Part shown: positions 1 to 7,681 of the stretch, piece after piece
Layout of the letters: each line of letters begins with the position of its first letter
Numbering within the stretch: position 1 is the stretch's first letter
Assembly (NCBI GenBank): GCA_030018555.1
Contig: JASEHY010000017.1
Coordinates: forward strand, 1 to 13,676
Source: Planctomycetota bacterium
GTDB lineage: Bacteria; Planctomycetota; MHYJ01; JACQXL01
Length of the DNA: 13,676 nt
Reading direction: 5' to 3'
Made by a program: the position numbers and the translations under genes
Notes under the pieces: model-generated
Told to the model about the DNA's origin: nothing
What the model saw: the letters and a program-made list of their open reading frames with translations, nothing else
Database searches by the model: none

Positions 1-98
1 TTAGAGCCAGTTAGGAGCGTAGCGACTTACTGGCTCTTATCCTGAGCCCTACTGGAACGAAGGGTTAGAGCCAGTTAGACTCCCGATTTATCGGGATT

Positions 99-299
99 AC
101 TGGCTCTTATCCCGACCTGCCTACCGCAGGCTAATGGCAGTAACTTAAGCCCCCAATCGTCACCCTGAGCGAAGCGAAGGGTCTCATTTTGTGCTTGGAA
201 TGAGATTCTTCGCTCCGCTCAGAATGACAAAAAGCACGATTTTTCACCTTAAGTTACTGCCATTAGCCGGCAGGCAGGCAGGTCGGGATAAGAGCCAGT
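99..299. repeat. About 200-bp composite inverted repeat
   Basis: The outer arms 99-149 and 248-299 are complementary over about 50 bases. Differences cluster around CTACCG on the left versus the GGCAGGCAGGCAGG run on the right. The inner arms 159-186 and 201-228 match at 23 of 28 positions and carry GAGCGAAGCGAAG on one side and its diverged complement on the other. The whole could fold as one long stem with an inner stem-loop, or extrude as a cruciform. No transposase is present. It could be a MITE-like non-autonomous element or nested REP-type repeats. Confidence 0.7.
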
Positions 300-381
300 C
301 CCTAACGGGACTCCCTTCGGTCGTAAGTCGCGGAGTTTATCCTCCCGAAAGCTTTCGGGAGGACTCCGAACTGGCTCTAAG

Positions 382-387
382 AGGAGG
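382..387 (+). promoter_or_regulatory. Ribosome binding site of pilT
   Basis: A perfect AGGAGG lies 5 bases before the ATG at 393 and fixes that start. The last palindrome arm (370-378) ends three bases upstream, so hairpin folding in the leader could affect ribosome access. Confidence 0.8.
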
Positions 388-392
388 AATAA

Positions 393-1460
393 ATGGTTTC
401 TTTAGAAGAACTATTGATGTTGTTGGTGAAAAAGGGCGGGTCTGATTTACATATTACCGTAGGGATTCCACCGCGGATAAGAGTAGATGGTCAGTTGGTA
501 AATACAGAAAATGAAGTTATGACTCCCGATGATACACAAAAAATGATTTATGGGATATTGAATGCCAATCAAATTGCTAAGTTTGAGAAAGAGTTGGAAT
601 TGGATATGTCGTTCGGGATAGAAGGTGTAGGACGGTTCAGGACGAATGTATTCAGGCAACGAGGCGCAGTAGGGGCGGTGCTGAGATTAATTCCATATCA
701 GATAAAGACCTTTGAGCAATTGGGATTGGCTCGTAAAATCTGCGAGGATTTGTGTAATACACTGAAGGGATTGGTGTTAGTAACCGGAGCCACCGGCAGC
801 GGGAAATCAACAACTCTTGCTTCAATGATTGACTTTATTAATTCTACTTATAAGGGACATATACTTACTGTAGAAGACCCGGTTGAATTTATACATAAAC
901 ACAAGAGTTGCATAGTAAATCATCGTGAAGTGGGTAGTGATACGCAGGATTTCTCGAAGGCATTAAGGAGGGCGTTAAGACAGGACCCGGATGTGGTGTT
1001 GATAGGGGAGATGAGAGATTTGGAAACAACCGAGGCGGCACTGACGATTTCTGAAACAGGACACCTTGTGTTTGGAACTCTTCATACTTCAGATTGTGCC
1101 CAGACGATAAACCGAATTATTGATATATTCCCGTCTCATCAACAACAACAGGTTAGAACGCAATTATCGTTCACCCTTCAGGCGGTCTTCAGCCAGCAAC
1201 TGCTTCCACGCGCAGAAGGGAAGGGAAGGGTTCTGGCGGTTGAAATTATGATAGCGACGCCGGCTGTCCGTTCTCTCATCAGGGATAATAAAGTTCACCA
1301 GATATATTCCGTAATACAAACAGGCGGGAAACTTGGGATGAAAACAATGAACCAGGCATTGAGTGAGTTGTATAAAGAACGGAAGATTACCTACGATACG
1401 GCAATGACATATACCTCTGACCCAGATGACTTGAAGCGTATTATGGAGAAAGGACAATAA
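393..1460 (+). CDS. pilT: Type IV pilus twitching motility / retraction ATPase PilT
   Basis: This is a hexameric cytoplasmic ATPase of the secretion superfamily that powers pilus retraction. At 355 residues it has normal PilT length. The N-terminal part shows SDLHI (17-21) and PPRIRVDG (26-33). The Walker A motif is GATGSGKST (132-140), the Asp box is VEDPVEF (160-166), Walker B is VVLIGEMRDLET (201-212), and the His box is GTLHTSD (228-234). The C-terminal segment AVRSLIRDNK..HQIYS (291-306) matches the AIRNLIRE element typical of PilT and needed for retraction, which separates it from PilB and GspE. No other pilus gene lies in the window. The metallophosphoesterase gene starts two bases after the stop, so the two are probably cotranscribed. 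Confidence 0.95.
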   Translation: MVSLEELLMLLVKKGGSDLHITVGIPPRIRVDGQLVNTENEVMTPDDTQKMIYGILNANQIAKFEKELELDMSFGIEGVGRFRTNVFRQRGAVGAVLRLIPYQIKTFEQLGLARKICEDLCNTLKGLVLVTGATGSGKSTTLASMIDFINSTYKGHILTVEDPVEFIHKHKSCIVNHREVGSDTQDFSKALRRALRQDPDVVLIGEMRDLETTEAALTISETGHLVFGTLHTSDCAQTINRIIDIFPSHQQQQVRTQLSFTLQAVFSQQLLPRAEGKGRVLAVEIMIATPAVRSLIRDNKVHQIYSVIQTGGKLGMKTMNQALSELYKERKITYDTAMTYTSDPDDLKRIMEKGQ

Positions 1461-1462
1461 AT

Positions 1463-2227
1463 ATGATTGCTTTAATATCAGATATTCACTCCAATCTGGA
1501 AGCCCTCACCACAGTATTGGATGACATCAAGAAAAAAGGGATTAGCGATATAATATGTCTGGGTGATATTGTCGGATATGCTGCCGACCCTGTGGAATGT
1601 CTGAATCTGGTGCGGAATTGTAAGATAGTAATAATGGGAAATCATGATGAGTCTTTATTACAGGGGGCTATAGGATTTACTCCTCACGCCAGAGATGCTA
1701 TGGAATGGACAATAAAACAACTTAAACCGCATTGGTTCAGTTCCGGCGGGACAAAGAGCAGATGGGATTTTATTACTAACCTGCCGACAACATACCTTGA
1801 CCGTGATGTATTATATGTCCACGGTTCTCCCCGCGACCCCACTACAGAATATATTGTTGAGAGTGATATTGAACCAAACTTGGAAGGGGCTCATAGGAAA
1901 CTACAGCATATTTTTGAAATGTTTCCCCGTCTCTGTTTCGTGGGACACACCCATCAACCAGGGATTATAACCCAAGACTACCGCTTCCTTAAACCGTCAG
2001 ATTTTAATTACTCCTTTGAGTTTGAAGATAGTAATAAATATATTATTAATGTCGGCTCAGTAGGGCAGCCACGCGATGGTGACAAGAGAAGTTGTTATGT
2101 AATATTTGATAATAATAAAATAACTTATTGCAGGTTGTCTTATGACTACCATAAAACTAAGGATAAAATCATAAAGACTAATGCTCTTAGTGAATATTTT
2201 GGAGAACGGCTTGAGTCAGGGAAATAG
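1463..2227 (+). CDS. Calcineurin-like metallophosphoesterase, YfcE/ApaH-like
   Basis: A soluble 254-residue phosphoesterase with the full dinuclear metal motif set: D-x-H in SDIHSN (6-11), GDIVG (34-38), GNHD (59-62), VHGSP (119-123) and GHTH (161-164). Enzymes of this group hydrolyse phosphodiesters or phosphomonoesters, and the sequence does not show the substrate. The ATG lies two bases after the pilT stop, and an AAGGA-like site sits inside the pilT end. The gene ends in TAG, which shows that TAG works as a stop in this genome. A role tied to pilus or PTS signalling is only suggested by position. Confidence 0.88.
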   Translation: MIALISDIHSNLEALTTVLDDIKKKGISDIICLGDIVGYAADPVECLNLVRNCKIVIMGNHDESLLQGAIGFTPHARDAMEWTIKQLKPHWFSSGGTKSRWDFITNLPTTYLDRDVLYVHGSPRDPTTEYIVESDIEPNLEGAHRKLQHIFEMFPRLCFVGHTHQPGIITQDYRFLKPSDFNYSFEFEDSNKYIINVGSVGQPRDGDKRSCYVIFDNNKITYCRLSYDYHKTKDKIIKTNALSEYFGERLESGK

Positions 2228-2241
2228 GTAATCAGGACATA

Positions 2242-2306
2242 ATCCCGTCCCGAATGCTTTCGGGACGGGATAACTGGCTGTAACGACCTACGGTCTAACA
2301 GCCAGT
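2242..2306. repeat. Two adjacent hairpins between the phosphoesterase gene and ptsN
   Basis: The first hairpin has 13-bp arms at 2242-2254 and 2259-2271 with a 4-base loop. The second has ACTGGCTG (2273-2280) against CAGCCAGT (2299-2306) with an inner partial stem. The ACTGGCT core matches the repeat family at 1-390. There is no T-run after either stem, so a simple intrinsic terminator is unlikely. The second arm stops just before the ptsN Shine-Dalgarno. Confidence 0.75.
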
Positions 2307-2324
2307 AAAAGGAGAATATTAAAA

Positions 2325-2795
2325 ATGAAGATAACTGATTTCATTCCTAAGTCGTCAATCATCAAAAAATTAAATGGTACGGATAAGAAAGCCGTTATTA
2401 TTGAACTGGTTGAAACACTTAAAACCACATACAAATCTGAAAAAATAAAGGTGGACGAAGTAGTGGATATGCTGATGAAAAGAGAGAAAATCGGCTCCAC
2501 CGGTATCGGGAATAGCATTGCTGTGCCTCATGCCAAAATAGAGGGAATCAAGTCGGTTATGGGCGCCTTTGGACGTTCACCAGAGGGTATAGATTTTAAT
2601 GCTATAGACGGCGGATTGGTTCATCTTGTATTTCTTATACTTGCACCTGTTGATGACCCTGAATCAAATCTTCAAGCATTAAAACGGATAGCCCGAGCAA
2701 CTCAACAACAGAATTTCTGTAATTTCCTTAAGGAAGCCAAAGACTCTTCAGAGATATTCAGTTTATTTAGAGAATTTGACGAGGTGTTAAATTAA
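2325..2795 (+). CDS. ptsN: PTS EIIA component, nitrogen/fructose type (PtsN-like)
   Basis: A single-domain EIIA of 156 residues, the usual length of PtsN. The phospho-accepting histidine is in SIAVPHAK (H69). The signature G-S-T-G-I-G-N (57-63) and the LVHLVFLILAP strand (about 98-108) fit the fold. Shine-Dalgarno AAAGGAGA lies at 2308-2315. HPr and enzyme I follow directly, so this EIIA is probably phosphorylated through EI and HPr. With no EIIB or EIIC nearby, a regulatory output such as potassium, nitrogen or envelope control is more likely than sugar uptake. This is inferred from other PTS-Ntr systems. Confidence 0.9.
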   Translation: MKITDFIPKSSIIKKLNGTDKKAVIIELVETLKTTYKSEKIKVDEVVDMLMKREKIGSTGIGNSIAVPHAKIEGIKSVMGAFGRSPEGIDFNAIDGGLVHLVFLILAPVDDPESNLQALKRIARATQQQNFCNFLKEAKDSSEIFSLFREFDEVLN

Positions 2796-2796
2796 A

Positions 2797-3060
2797 TTGG
2801 AGAAACTTGTAAGAATCAATAACAAATCTGGTATTCATGTTAGACCTGCCGCTCAGATTGCAGAGATGGCAAATAAATTTCAGGCAAGTATTGCTTTTGT
2901 AAAAGATGGGGTTGAGATTAATGCTAAAAGTATTATGGAATTGCTGACATTGGCGGCTGGTGAAGGAACAAATATCATAATAAAAGCAAATGGGCCAGAT
3001 GAATTGCAGGCGGTGGAGGCTCTGGAGTCATTAATAAACACTAAATTCTATGAAGAATAA
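2797..3060 (+). CDS. ptsH: Phosphocarrier protein HPr
   Basis: A small phosphocarrier of 87 residues. The active-site motif GIHVRPAA puts the histidine phosphorylated by enzyme I at H14. S45 in NAKSIMELLTLAA matches the regulatory serine (Ser46) that HPr kinase modifies in Gram-positive bacteria and some Gram-negatives. The start is a TTG one base after the ptsN stop. No ATG exists in frame, and TTG gives the typical HPr N-terminus. GAGGTG at 2781-2786 inside ptsN may act as the Shine-Dalgarno. Translation is probably coupled to ptsN. Confidence 0.93.
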   Translation: MEKLVRINNKSGIHVRPAAQIAEMANKFQASIAFVKDGVEINAKSIMELLTLAAGEGTNIIIKANGPDELQAVEALESLINTKFYEE

Positions 3061-4804
3061 TATGCGGATTAAAAGAGGGGTTGCGGTGTCGCATGGTATT
3101 GCAATCGCCAAAGCATTTCTGGTAGATGCGACAGAATATACTATTCCAGAAAGGCAAATTAATTCAGAAGATGCTGCTCAAGAAGTTGGCAAACTTGAAA
3201 AAGCCCTTCATAATTCTATTGAAGAACTAAAAATCATCATTAAACGACTCCAGAAAAAAAGCACTAAAGAAACTGTCCCCATCATTGATGCTCACATTAA
3301 AATACTTCAGGATACTTACCTGAAATCGCAGATTGTAGAGATAATAAAAAAAGAACTTTTTACCGCTGAGTATGCTGTTTCTAAAACCCTCAGAAAATAT
3401 ATCAAGGCATTATCTTCTGTTGACCAGAATTCTTTCTGGGGTAGCAGGATTAATGATATTTATGATATAGAAAGAAGAGTCATTAGAAACTTACTTCAGG
3501 AGAAAATAAAAGATATTAGCGAGGTGAAAGAATCCGTTATTATTGTTTGTCGGGATTTGAATCCTACCGAGACAGCATTGTTAGATAAGAATAAAGTGCA
3601 GGGGTTTATCACAGATAAAGGTGGTCGCACATCTCATACTGCTATAATTGCAAGGGCAATGGGTATTCCTGCTGTGGTTGCCCTTAACGATATTACCCTG
3701 GATGTGTCATCCGGCGATTTAATCATCATTGACGGCAATACGGGAATGGTCATAATTAATCCTGATAAAGAAACAATAAAGAAATATTCTGTGATAAGCA
3801 AGAATTTCTCATCCTATGAAAAAAATCTACTGAATGAATTAAAAGACCTTCCCTGCCAGACAAAAGATGACCACGAAATAACAATATATGCTAATATTGA
3901 ATTGCCGCATGAAATACCGTTGATTACCCAATATGGAGGACAAGGTATCGGTTTATATAGAACTGAATGGCTTTATTCTGAGGCAGGTTTATTGCCATCG
4001 GAAAAAGAACATTTTAACGCATACAAAAAAGCGGTATCTATATTAAAAAATAAGAAAATAATCGTTAGAACATTGGATATTGGGGGGGATAAATTAGAAC
4101 CGGGCAAAGAGAATGAAAAAAACCCTTTCCTTGGCTGCCGCGCCATAAGACTCTCCTTACAAAATCTAAATATGTTCAGGGCACAGTTAAGAGGAATTCT
4201 AAGGGCATCTAACTACGGCGATATTAGTATAATGTTCCCTATGATTTCAGCCATAGACGAATTCAGACAGGCAAAAAGTATCTTAGAACAGGTTAAAGAT
4301 GACATGAGAACAAAGAAGATACCATTTAGGGAAGACATCAAAATAGGAGTAATGATAGAAATTCCCTCTTCGGCAATAATGGCAGATATCTTAATGAAAG
4401 AAGTTGACTTCTGCAGTATTGGCACAAATGATTTGATACAATATACTTTGGCAGTGGACCGCACGAATGAGAAAATCGCATATTTATATCAAACATCCCA
4501 TCCATCGGTTCTAAGACTTATTAAATATGTTATAGAACAGGGGAGAAAACATAACAAGCCCATTGCTATGTGTGGCGAAATGGCTGGGGATTGGCTCTAT
4601 ACCGTGCTTCTGGTGGGAATGGGACTGAGAATATTCAGCACTTCTCCCATTGTTATCCCGGAGATAAAAAAAATTATTACATCAATAACTCTTGACGAAG
4701 CGAAAAAAGTTTCAGATAATGTGTTTGTCTTAGATTCCGCTATGGAAATAGATAAGTATTTAAGGAATTACACAAAAAATATTGCTCCTCAATTATTTGA
4801 ATAA
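3050..4804 (+). CDS. ptsI: Phosphoenolpyruvate-protein phosphotransferase (enzyme I)
   Basis: Enzyme I autophosphorylates from PEP and passes the phosphate to HPr. Length is 584 residues, normal for the family. Domains in order: N-terminal HPr-binding and swivelling domain with the active histidine in GGRTSHTAIIARAMGIPAV (H196); PEP-binding TIM barrel with GLYRTEWLY (301-309), FLGCRAIRLSL (360-370), IGTNDLIQYTLAVDR (457-471) and the catalytic cysteine in MCGEMAGD (C508). It lacks the GAF domain of PtsP, so it is a plain EI. The ATG at 3050 overlaps the HPr end by 11 bases. A second ATG at 3062 would also suit the family. No clear Shine-Dalgarno is seen, consistent with coupling. Confidence 0.95.
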   Translation: MKNNMRIKRGVAVSHGIAIAKAFLVDATEYTIPERQINSEDAAQEVGKLEKALHNSIEELKIIIKRLQKKSTKETVPIIDAHIKILQDTYLKSQIVEIIKKELFTAEYAVSKTLRKYIKALSSVDQNSFWGSRINDIYDIERRVIRNLLQEKIKDISEVKESVIIVCRDLNPTETALLDKNKVQGFITDKGGRTSHTAIIARAMGIPAVVALNDITLDVSSGDLIIIDGNTGMVIINPDKETIKKYSVISKNFSSYEKNLLNELKDLPCQTKDDHEITIYANIELPHEIPLITQYGGQGIGLYRTEWLYSEAGLLPSEKEHFNAYKKAVSILKNKKIIVRTLDIGGDKLEPGKENEKNPFLGCRAIRLSLQNLNMFRAQLRGILRASNYGDISIMFPMISAIDEFRQAKSILEQVKDDMRTKKIPFREDIKIGVMIEIPSSAIMADILMKEVDFCSIGTNDLIQYTLAVDRTNEKIAYLYQTSHPSVLRLIKYVIEQGRKHNKPIAMCGEMAGDWLYTVLLVGMGLRIFSTSPIVIPEIKKIITSITLDEAKKVSDNVFVLDSAMEIDKYLRNYTKNIAPQLFE

Positions 4805-4817
4805 ACTCATAAACTAT

Positions 4818-6215
4818 ATGCGATACAAATATCTTCATCTTTTTATTATTATAATATGTCTTCTCTTGCCTCTGGAAACCTTTTCTATTACTGTTCAATT
4901 AAAAAATGGGTCATATCTCTCAGGCGAGATTGTTTCTTTTGACGAAATGGGACTTGAATTCAAATCCTGGCACAATAATGGTATCTTGTATCTCAAATGG
5001 CACCACCTTGCTGACAGCGAGACCATCCGGCTAAAAAATATATTGGCAATCTCTTTCACAATAGAAGGAAATAACGAGATATACGCTTCAAGAATATACT
5101 TGAAAAATGGACAGATACTTGAAGGGGTTATTTCTGAAAAAGATGAAAACACCATTAAAATCAAAACAATAAACGGACTGAAAAATGTAGTTACAGGTGA
5201 TATCCTTAAAACAGAAAACTTTTATACTGAACCATTGAAAATATACAAGCCCCAAGAGTTATATCTTGAAAAATCCAAAACCCTTGATTCGGAAAAAGCA
5301 TCTGATAATTTTGAGTTGGCTGAATATTGTAGAAATTATTTAAAACTTTATGATAAAGCAAAAGAACATTATGCTAAGGCGGCACAACTCTCATCATCTT
5401 TCAGGGATAAAGCCAATGAGAGAATATCTGCTATGACTGATGAGATTCTCTTTCAAAAAGTAGCAGAAATAGAAAAACTTATAGAGAATAAAGATAAAAA
5501 ATCTTTGGAAGAAGCCAAGAATGTGCTGTTAGATATAAAAAAGATGGAGAAAACTAAATACAGGGATAAGGCCATTACTGAATTAGAGAAGAAGATTACT
5601 GAGGCTGAAAATCTCCTGGCATCCAGAGTGCAAACTGATTTGAACAAAAAAATCCTTGCTCAATATTATAGTAACCTCAAAGCATCTATAAAGAAGATTT
5701 GCAGCCAGGGCTTATCTTATCAAAGCACGATTTCTTATGTCAATAATATGGTTTATAAACAAGTAGTAGAAAAATTATCCAAGGATAATAAACTAAGTGA
5801 AAAAGAAATTCTATCTATAATTGAAGACAAATCACAGGAAAAGTTACAACACCTGCCCAAAAGAGAAATATCTTATGGAGAAGGTTCATGGCTCGTTAAC
5901 ACAGGAGTATCGTCTCAATCATCAATAACACCTGAGGAATTTGCCAGATACGAAAAGAGAACCAAATTGGTTGCCGAAGCCAGAGAAAAAGCCGCCCAAA
6001 AAGGAGAACTGATTACGCCGGATGTATGGTGGGACAAAACTACAGATAGCCAAAGGGAAATTTTTATAGAAGCGTTATTTATAGAAACTTATTGGCAGGT
6101 GATTGAGAAAAAAGAGAAACCCTGTTCTTCCTGCAGTGGAGAGGGCACTATTGGTAAGAATCTTTGTAAAGTATGCTGGGGAACAATGACAGAAATAATT
6201 ATTGTATATAAATGA
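4818..6215 (+). CDS. Exported protein with two LKNG repeats and a C-terminal four-cysteine zinc-finger-like motif
   Basis: No named family is recognised. The frame opens at 4782 inside ptsI, but the ATG at 4818 gives a clean signal peptide (about 1-23, MRYKYLHLF then a hydrophobic core and ETFS) and avoids overlap. Two repeats of the V-x-LKNG-x2-L-x-G pattern follow (26-38 and 93-105), a small beta unit often found in exported planctomycete-type proteins. The middle (about 145-320) is charged and helical, rich in AK and EK, perhaps TPR-like or coiled coil. The C-terminus has C-x2-C-x10-C-x2-C (C436, C439, C450, C453), with glycines spaced as in DnaJ zinc fingers. Such a motif is odd in an exported protein. 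It lies directly after enzyme I. Confidence 0.75.
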   Translation: MRYKYLHLFIIIICLLLPLETFSITVQLKNGSYLSGEIVSFDEMGLEFKSWHNNGILYLKWHHLADSETIRLKNILAISFTIEGNNEIYASRIYLKNGQILEGVISEKDENTIKIKTINGLKNVVTGDILKTENFYTEPLKIYKPQELYLEKSKTLDSEKASDNFELAEYCRNYLKLYDKAKEHYAKAAQLSSSFRDKANERISAMTDEILFQKVAEIEKLIENKDKKSLEEAKNVLLDIKKMEKTKYRDKAITELEKKITEAENLLASRVQTDLNKKILAQYYSNLKASIKKICSQGLSYQSTISYVNNMVYKQVVEKLSKDNKLSEKEILSIIEDKSQEKLQHLPKREISYGEGSWLVNTGVSSQSSITPEEFARYEKRTKLVAEAREKAAQKGELITPDVWWDKTTDSQREIFIEALFIETYWQVIEKKEKPCSSCSGEGTIGKNLCKVCWGTMTEIIIVYK

Positions 6216-6266
6216 GACTGTTGACAAAGTCAACAGACTCACCCCGAATTCATTTCGGGGTCTCAT
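6213..6266. repeat. Double hairpin overlapping the stop codon
   Basis: Arms 6214-6225 and 6229-6240 match at 11 of 12 positions around AAA. A second stem pairs ACCCCGAA (6241-6248) with TTCGGGGT (6254-6261). An outer pair TGAGAC (6213-6218) with GTCTCA (6260-6265) encloses both and uses the TGA stop of the preceding gene. No T-run follows. The structure ends just ahead of the AAGGAG of the next gene, as at pilT and ptsN. Confidence 0.7.
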
Positions 6267-6286
6267 AAATAGAAAGGAGTATATCA

Positions 6287-6802
6287 ATGATAAAAAATAT
6301 AATCATAGTAATAACAGCATTATCAGTGGCGTTTATTATGGGATGTGATGTTTATAAGATATCTGATTTAGAAAAACGGGTAGCACAGTATGAGCAGGAC
6401 TTATCACAAAAGAATCAGGAATTATCAAAAAGGGATGAACAAATTAATCAACTAAAAGCAGAGTTAGAAAAAACAATAGCACAATTAGAGAACGCTAATA
6501 AAGAAATCCTGTCCCTGGCAGAAACAAATAGAGAACATACTAATAAACTCCAAGAATTAGAAACCACGATGAAAAACCTACTTGATGAAATGGGGAAAAA
6601 GAGTTTAATTATACCTTTATTATTAATTGGAAAAACAGCAGTTATTTATACCAAGCCCTATGGAGATGTGCAGATATACATAGGGACTATAACCAAAATA
6701 CTCCACGGAGAAAAAATACTTATAGAGATACCTCAGACACCCCGGCAAACGGTGGAGATACAGTTCAATGATATTATTGGATATAGGATGCTTAGAGAGT
6801 AA
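6287..6802 (+). CDS. Coiled-coil lipoprotein, function unknown
   Basis: This 171-residue protein has a lipoprotein signal peptide ending in IMGC, with the acylated cysteine at C20. Residues about 25-105 are a long heptad-type coiled coil rich in Q, E, K and L. The last 60 residues form a small beta-rich domain (from about IIPLLLIGKTAVIY onward) that I do not recognise. Shine-Dalgarno AAGGAG at 6274-6279 supports the ATG. The predicted product is an envelope-anchored rod, perhaps a spacer or adaptor. The exported LKNG protein upstream is a candidate partner by position only. Confidence 0.8.
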   Translation: MIKNIIIVITALSVAFIMGCDVYKISDLEKRVAQYEQDLSQKNQELSKRDEQINQLKAELEKTIAQLENANKEILSLAETNREHTNKLQELETTMKNLLDEMGKKSLIIPLLLIGKTAVIYTKPYGDVQIYIGTITKILHGEKILIEIPQTPRQTVEIQFNDIIGYRMLRE

Positions 6803-6810
6803 TAAAAAAA

Positions 6811-6885
6811 GGGATAGTTTTAACTTCCGATAATGTATATTATGTTAAGTCGGGGATGCGGGAAGTCCGAAACCCGCTACCCCAT
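6811..6885 (+). other. Strong intergenic hairpins, possible structured RNA or terminator
   Basis: A long hairpin pairs GGGG (6852-6855) with CCCC (6880-6883) and GCGGG (6858-6862) with CCCGC (6873-6877), around a 10-base loop. Just upstream, ATAAT (6830-6834) can pair with ATTAT (6839-6843), inside CCGA (6827-6830) with TCGG (6850-6853). The pairings compete in part. No U-tract follows the GC-rich stem, so it is a poor intrinsic terminator. It lies upstream of the 6912 promoter, so it would belong to the transcript of the preceding operon. No riboswitch class could be matched. Confidence 0.45.
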
Positions 6886-6911
6886 AACCCCAATAAATAT
6901 TATAAAAATAC

Positions 6912-6939
6912 TTGACAAATCAAAAAGTATATCTATATT
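6912..6939 (+). promoter_or_regulatory. Sigma70-type promoter
   Basis: A consensus TTGACA -35 (6912-6917) is followed after 16 bases by TATATT (6934-6939). TATTAT with an 18-base gap is an alternative -10. Transcription would start near 6946, at a 7-bp hairpin in the leader: AAGTAAG (6946-6952) with CTTACTT (6961-6967). It probably serves the beta-barrel gene and acpS. Confidence 0.7.
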
Positions 6940-7008
6940 ATATATAAGTAAGCGGGAACCCTTACTTGCTTGAATATATGTCCCTTGATTAAGTAGGAGG
7001 TGCGTATT

Positions 7009-7674
7009 ATGATAAACAAAAGAATAAAATGCCTTTTCTGGAGTTGTCTCGTCGTATTAAGTTGCGTTCTTATATCACCGCACAATATTTTAGCCGAGGA
7101 TTATCCTTCGTCAGAAGCATTCTGGAAAAAATATACCCTTACAGAGTCTTTTGAACTCGGGCTGGAGTTCTCTTACCTCCTTCCTTCCAGTAATCACGCT
7201 AATAATATGGGCAATATATATGTTACACTAACTCATTCCTCAAGTAGTTATTCATCTTATAAGTTTAAGACAGGCATCCTTAATGGTGAATTCATGTTAT
7301 ATGGTCAGAACCTTGGTCGCATTAATTTTGTCCCGCTATTAACAACATATATTTCTACACTGCCAATATTAGAACTTGAGAACCCTCAACCGTATTATGG
7401 CATAGGACTTGGATGGTACTTTTTTGAAAGTTTTAATTCCGCCCAGAAACAGTATCGCACTTATGAAGCAGAAAATACTTATGGATATCACTGGTTAGTC
7501 GGTGCCAAGTATCTAACTTCCTCGGGATATCTAATGAGGGGAGAAATAGAATTAGAAATAATCAAACCGTTCCGGTTCTATAATGACGCCAGAGGATTAT
7601 TTCGGACTCGCAATGTCCGGCGAATTGATTTCACCAATCTCGGGTTCACTCTGAATACTGCCCTATGCTTCTAA
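7009..7674 (+). CDS. Predicted outer-membrane beta-barrel protein
   Basis: No specific family is recognised. The 221-residue protein has a signal peptide (about 1-30, cleavage near NILA-ED). A series of amphipathic beta strands with alternating aromatic and polar residues follows, and the protein ends in the aromatic residue F, the usual C-terminal signature of outer-membrane barrels. The strand count would fit a small barrel of 8-10 strands. A perfect AGGAGG (6995-7000) lies 8 bases before the ATG at 7009. An upstream GTG at 7000 overlaps that site and is rejected. The promoter at 6912 probably drives it together with acpS, which starts 7 bases after its stop. Confidence 0.65.
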   Translation: MINKRIKCLFWSCLVVLSCVLISPHNILAEDYPSSEAFWKKYTLTESFELGLEFSYLLPSSNHANNMGNIYVTLTHSSSSYSSYKFKTGILNGEFMLYGQNLGRINFVPLLTTYISTLPILELENPQPYYGIGLGWYFFESFNSAQKQYRTYEAENTYGYHWLVGAKYLTSSGYLMRGEIELEIIKPFRFYNDARGLFRTRNVRRIDFTNLGFTLNTALCF

Positions 7675-7681
7675 ACCAATA

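Larger units (their letters stand above)
1..390. repeat. Cluster of nested extragenic palindromes upstream of pilT
   Basis: No gene is supported here. The motif AGAGCCAGT and its complement ACTGGCTCT occur six times and bound three hairpin units: 3-37, 67-107 and 291-378. Unit 2 has an inner hairpin (81-87 with 90-96). Unit 3 contains a 24-bp perfect palindrome at 340-363, flanked by CGGAGT (331-336) and ACTCCG (363-368). Units 2 and 3 are also joined by a long imperfect inverted repeat (99-149 against 248-299). Inside that lies a second pair, 159-186 against 201-228. The open frame at 191-445 runs through these repeats and is not credible as a gene. The last arm ends at 378, just before the AGGAGG of pilT. 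Confidence 0.85.

Noticed and set aside
1..390. CRISPR array
   Set aside because: The repeats are palindromic, unevenly spaced and nested, with no unique spacers of constant size and no cas gene.
191..445. 84-residue open frame ahead of pilT
   Set aside because: It runs through the nested palindromes and into the pilT start in another frame. Its peptide has no gene-like composition and it has no ribosome binding site.
6221..6249. TTGACA at 6221 as a promoter -35 box
   Set aside because: It lies inside a hairpin arm, and no AT-rich -10 box occurs 15-19 bases downstream.
6852..6883. Cobalamin riboswitch-like core (GGGAAG and CCCGC)
   Set aside because: The conserved B12-box bases and the paired helices around them are missing, and no cobalamin gene is nearby.
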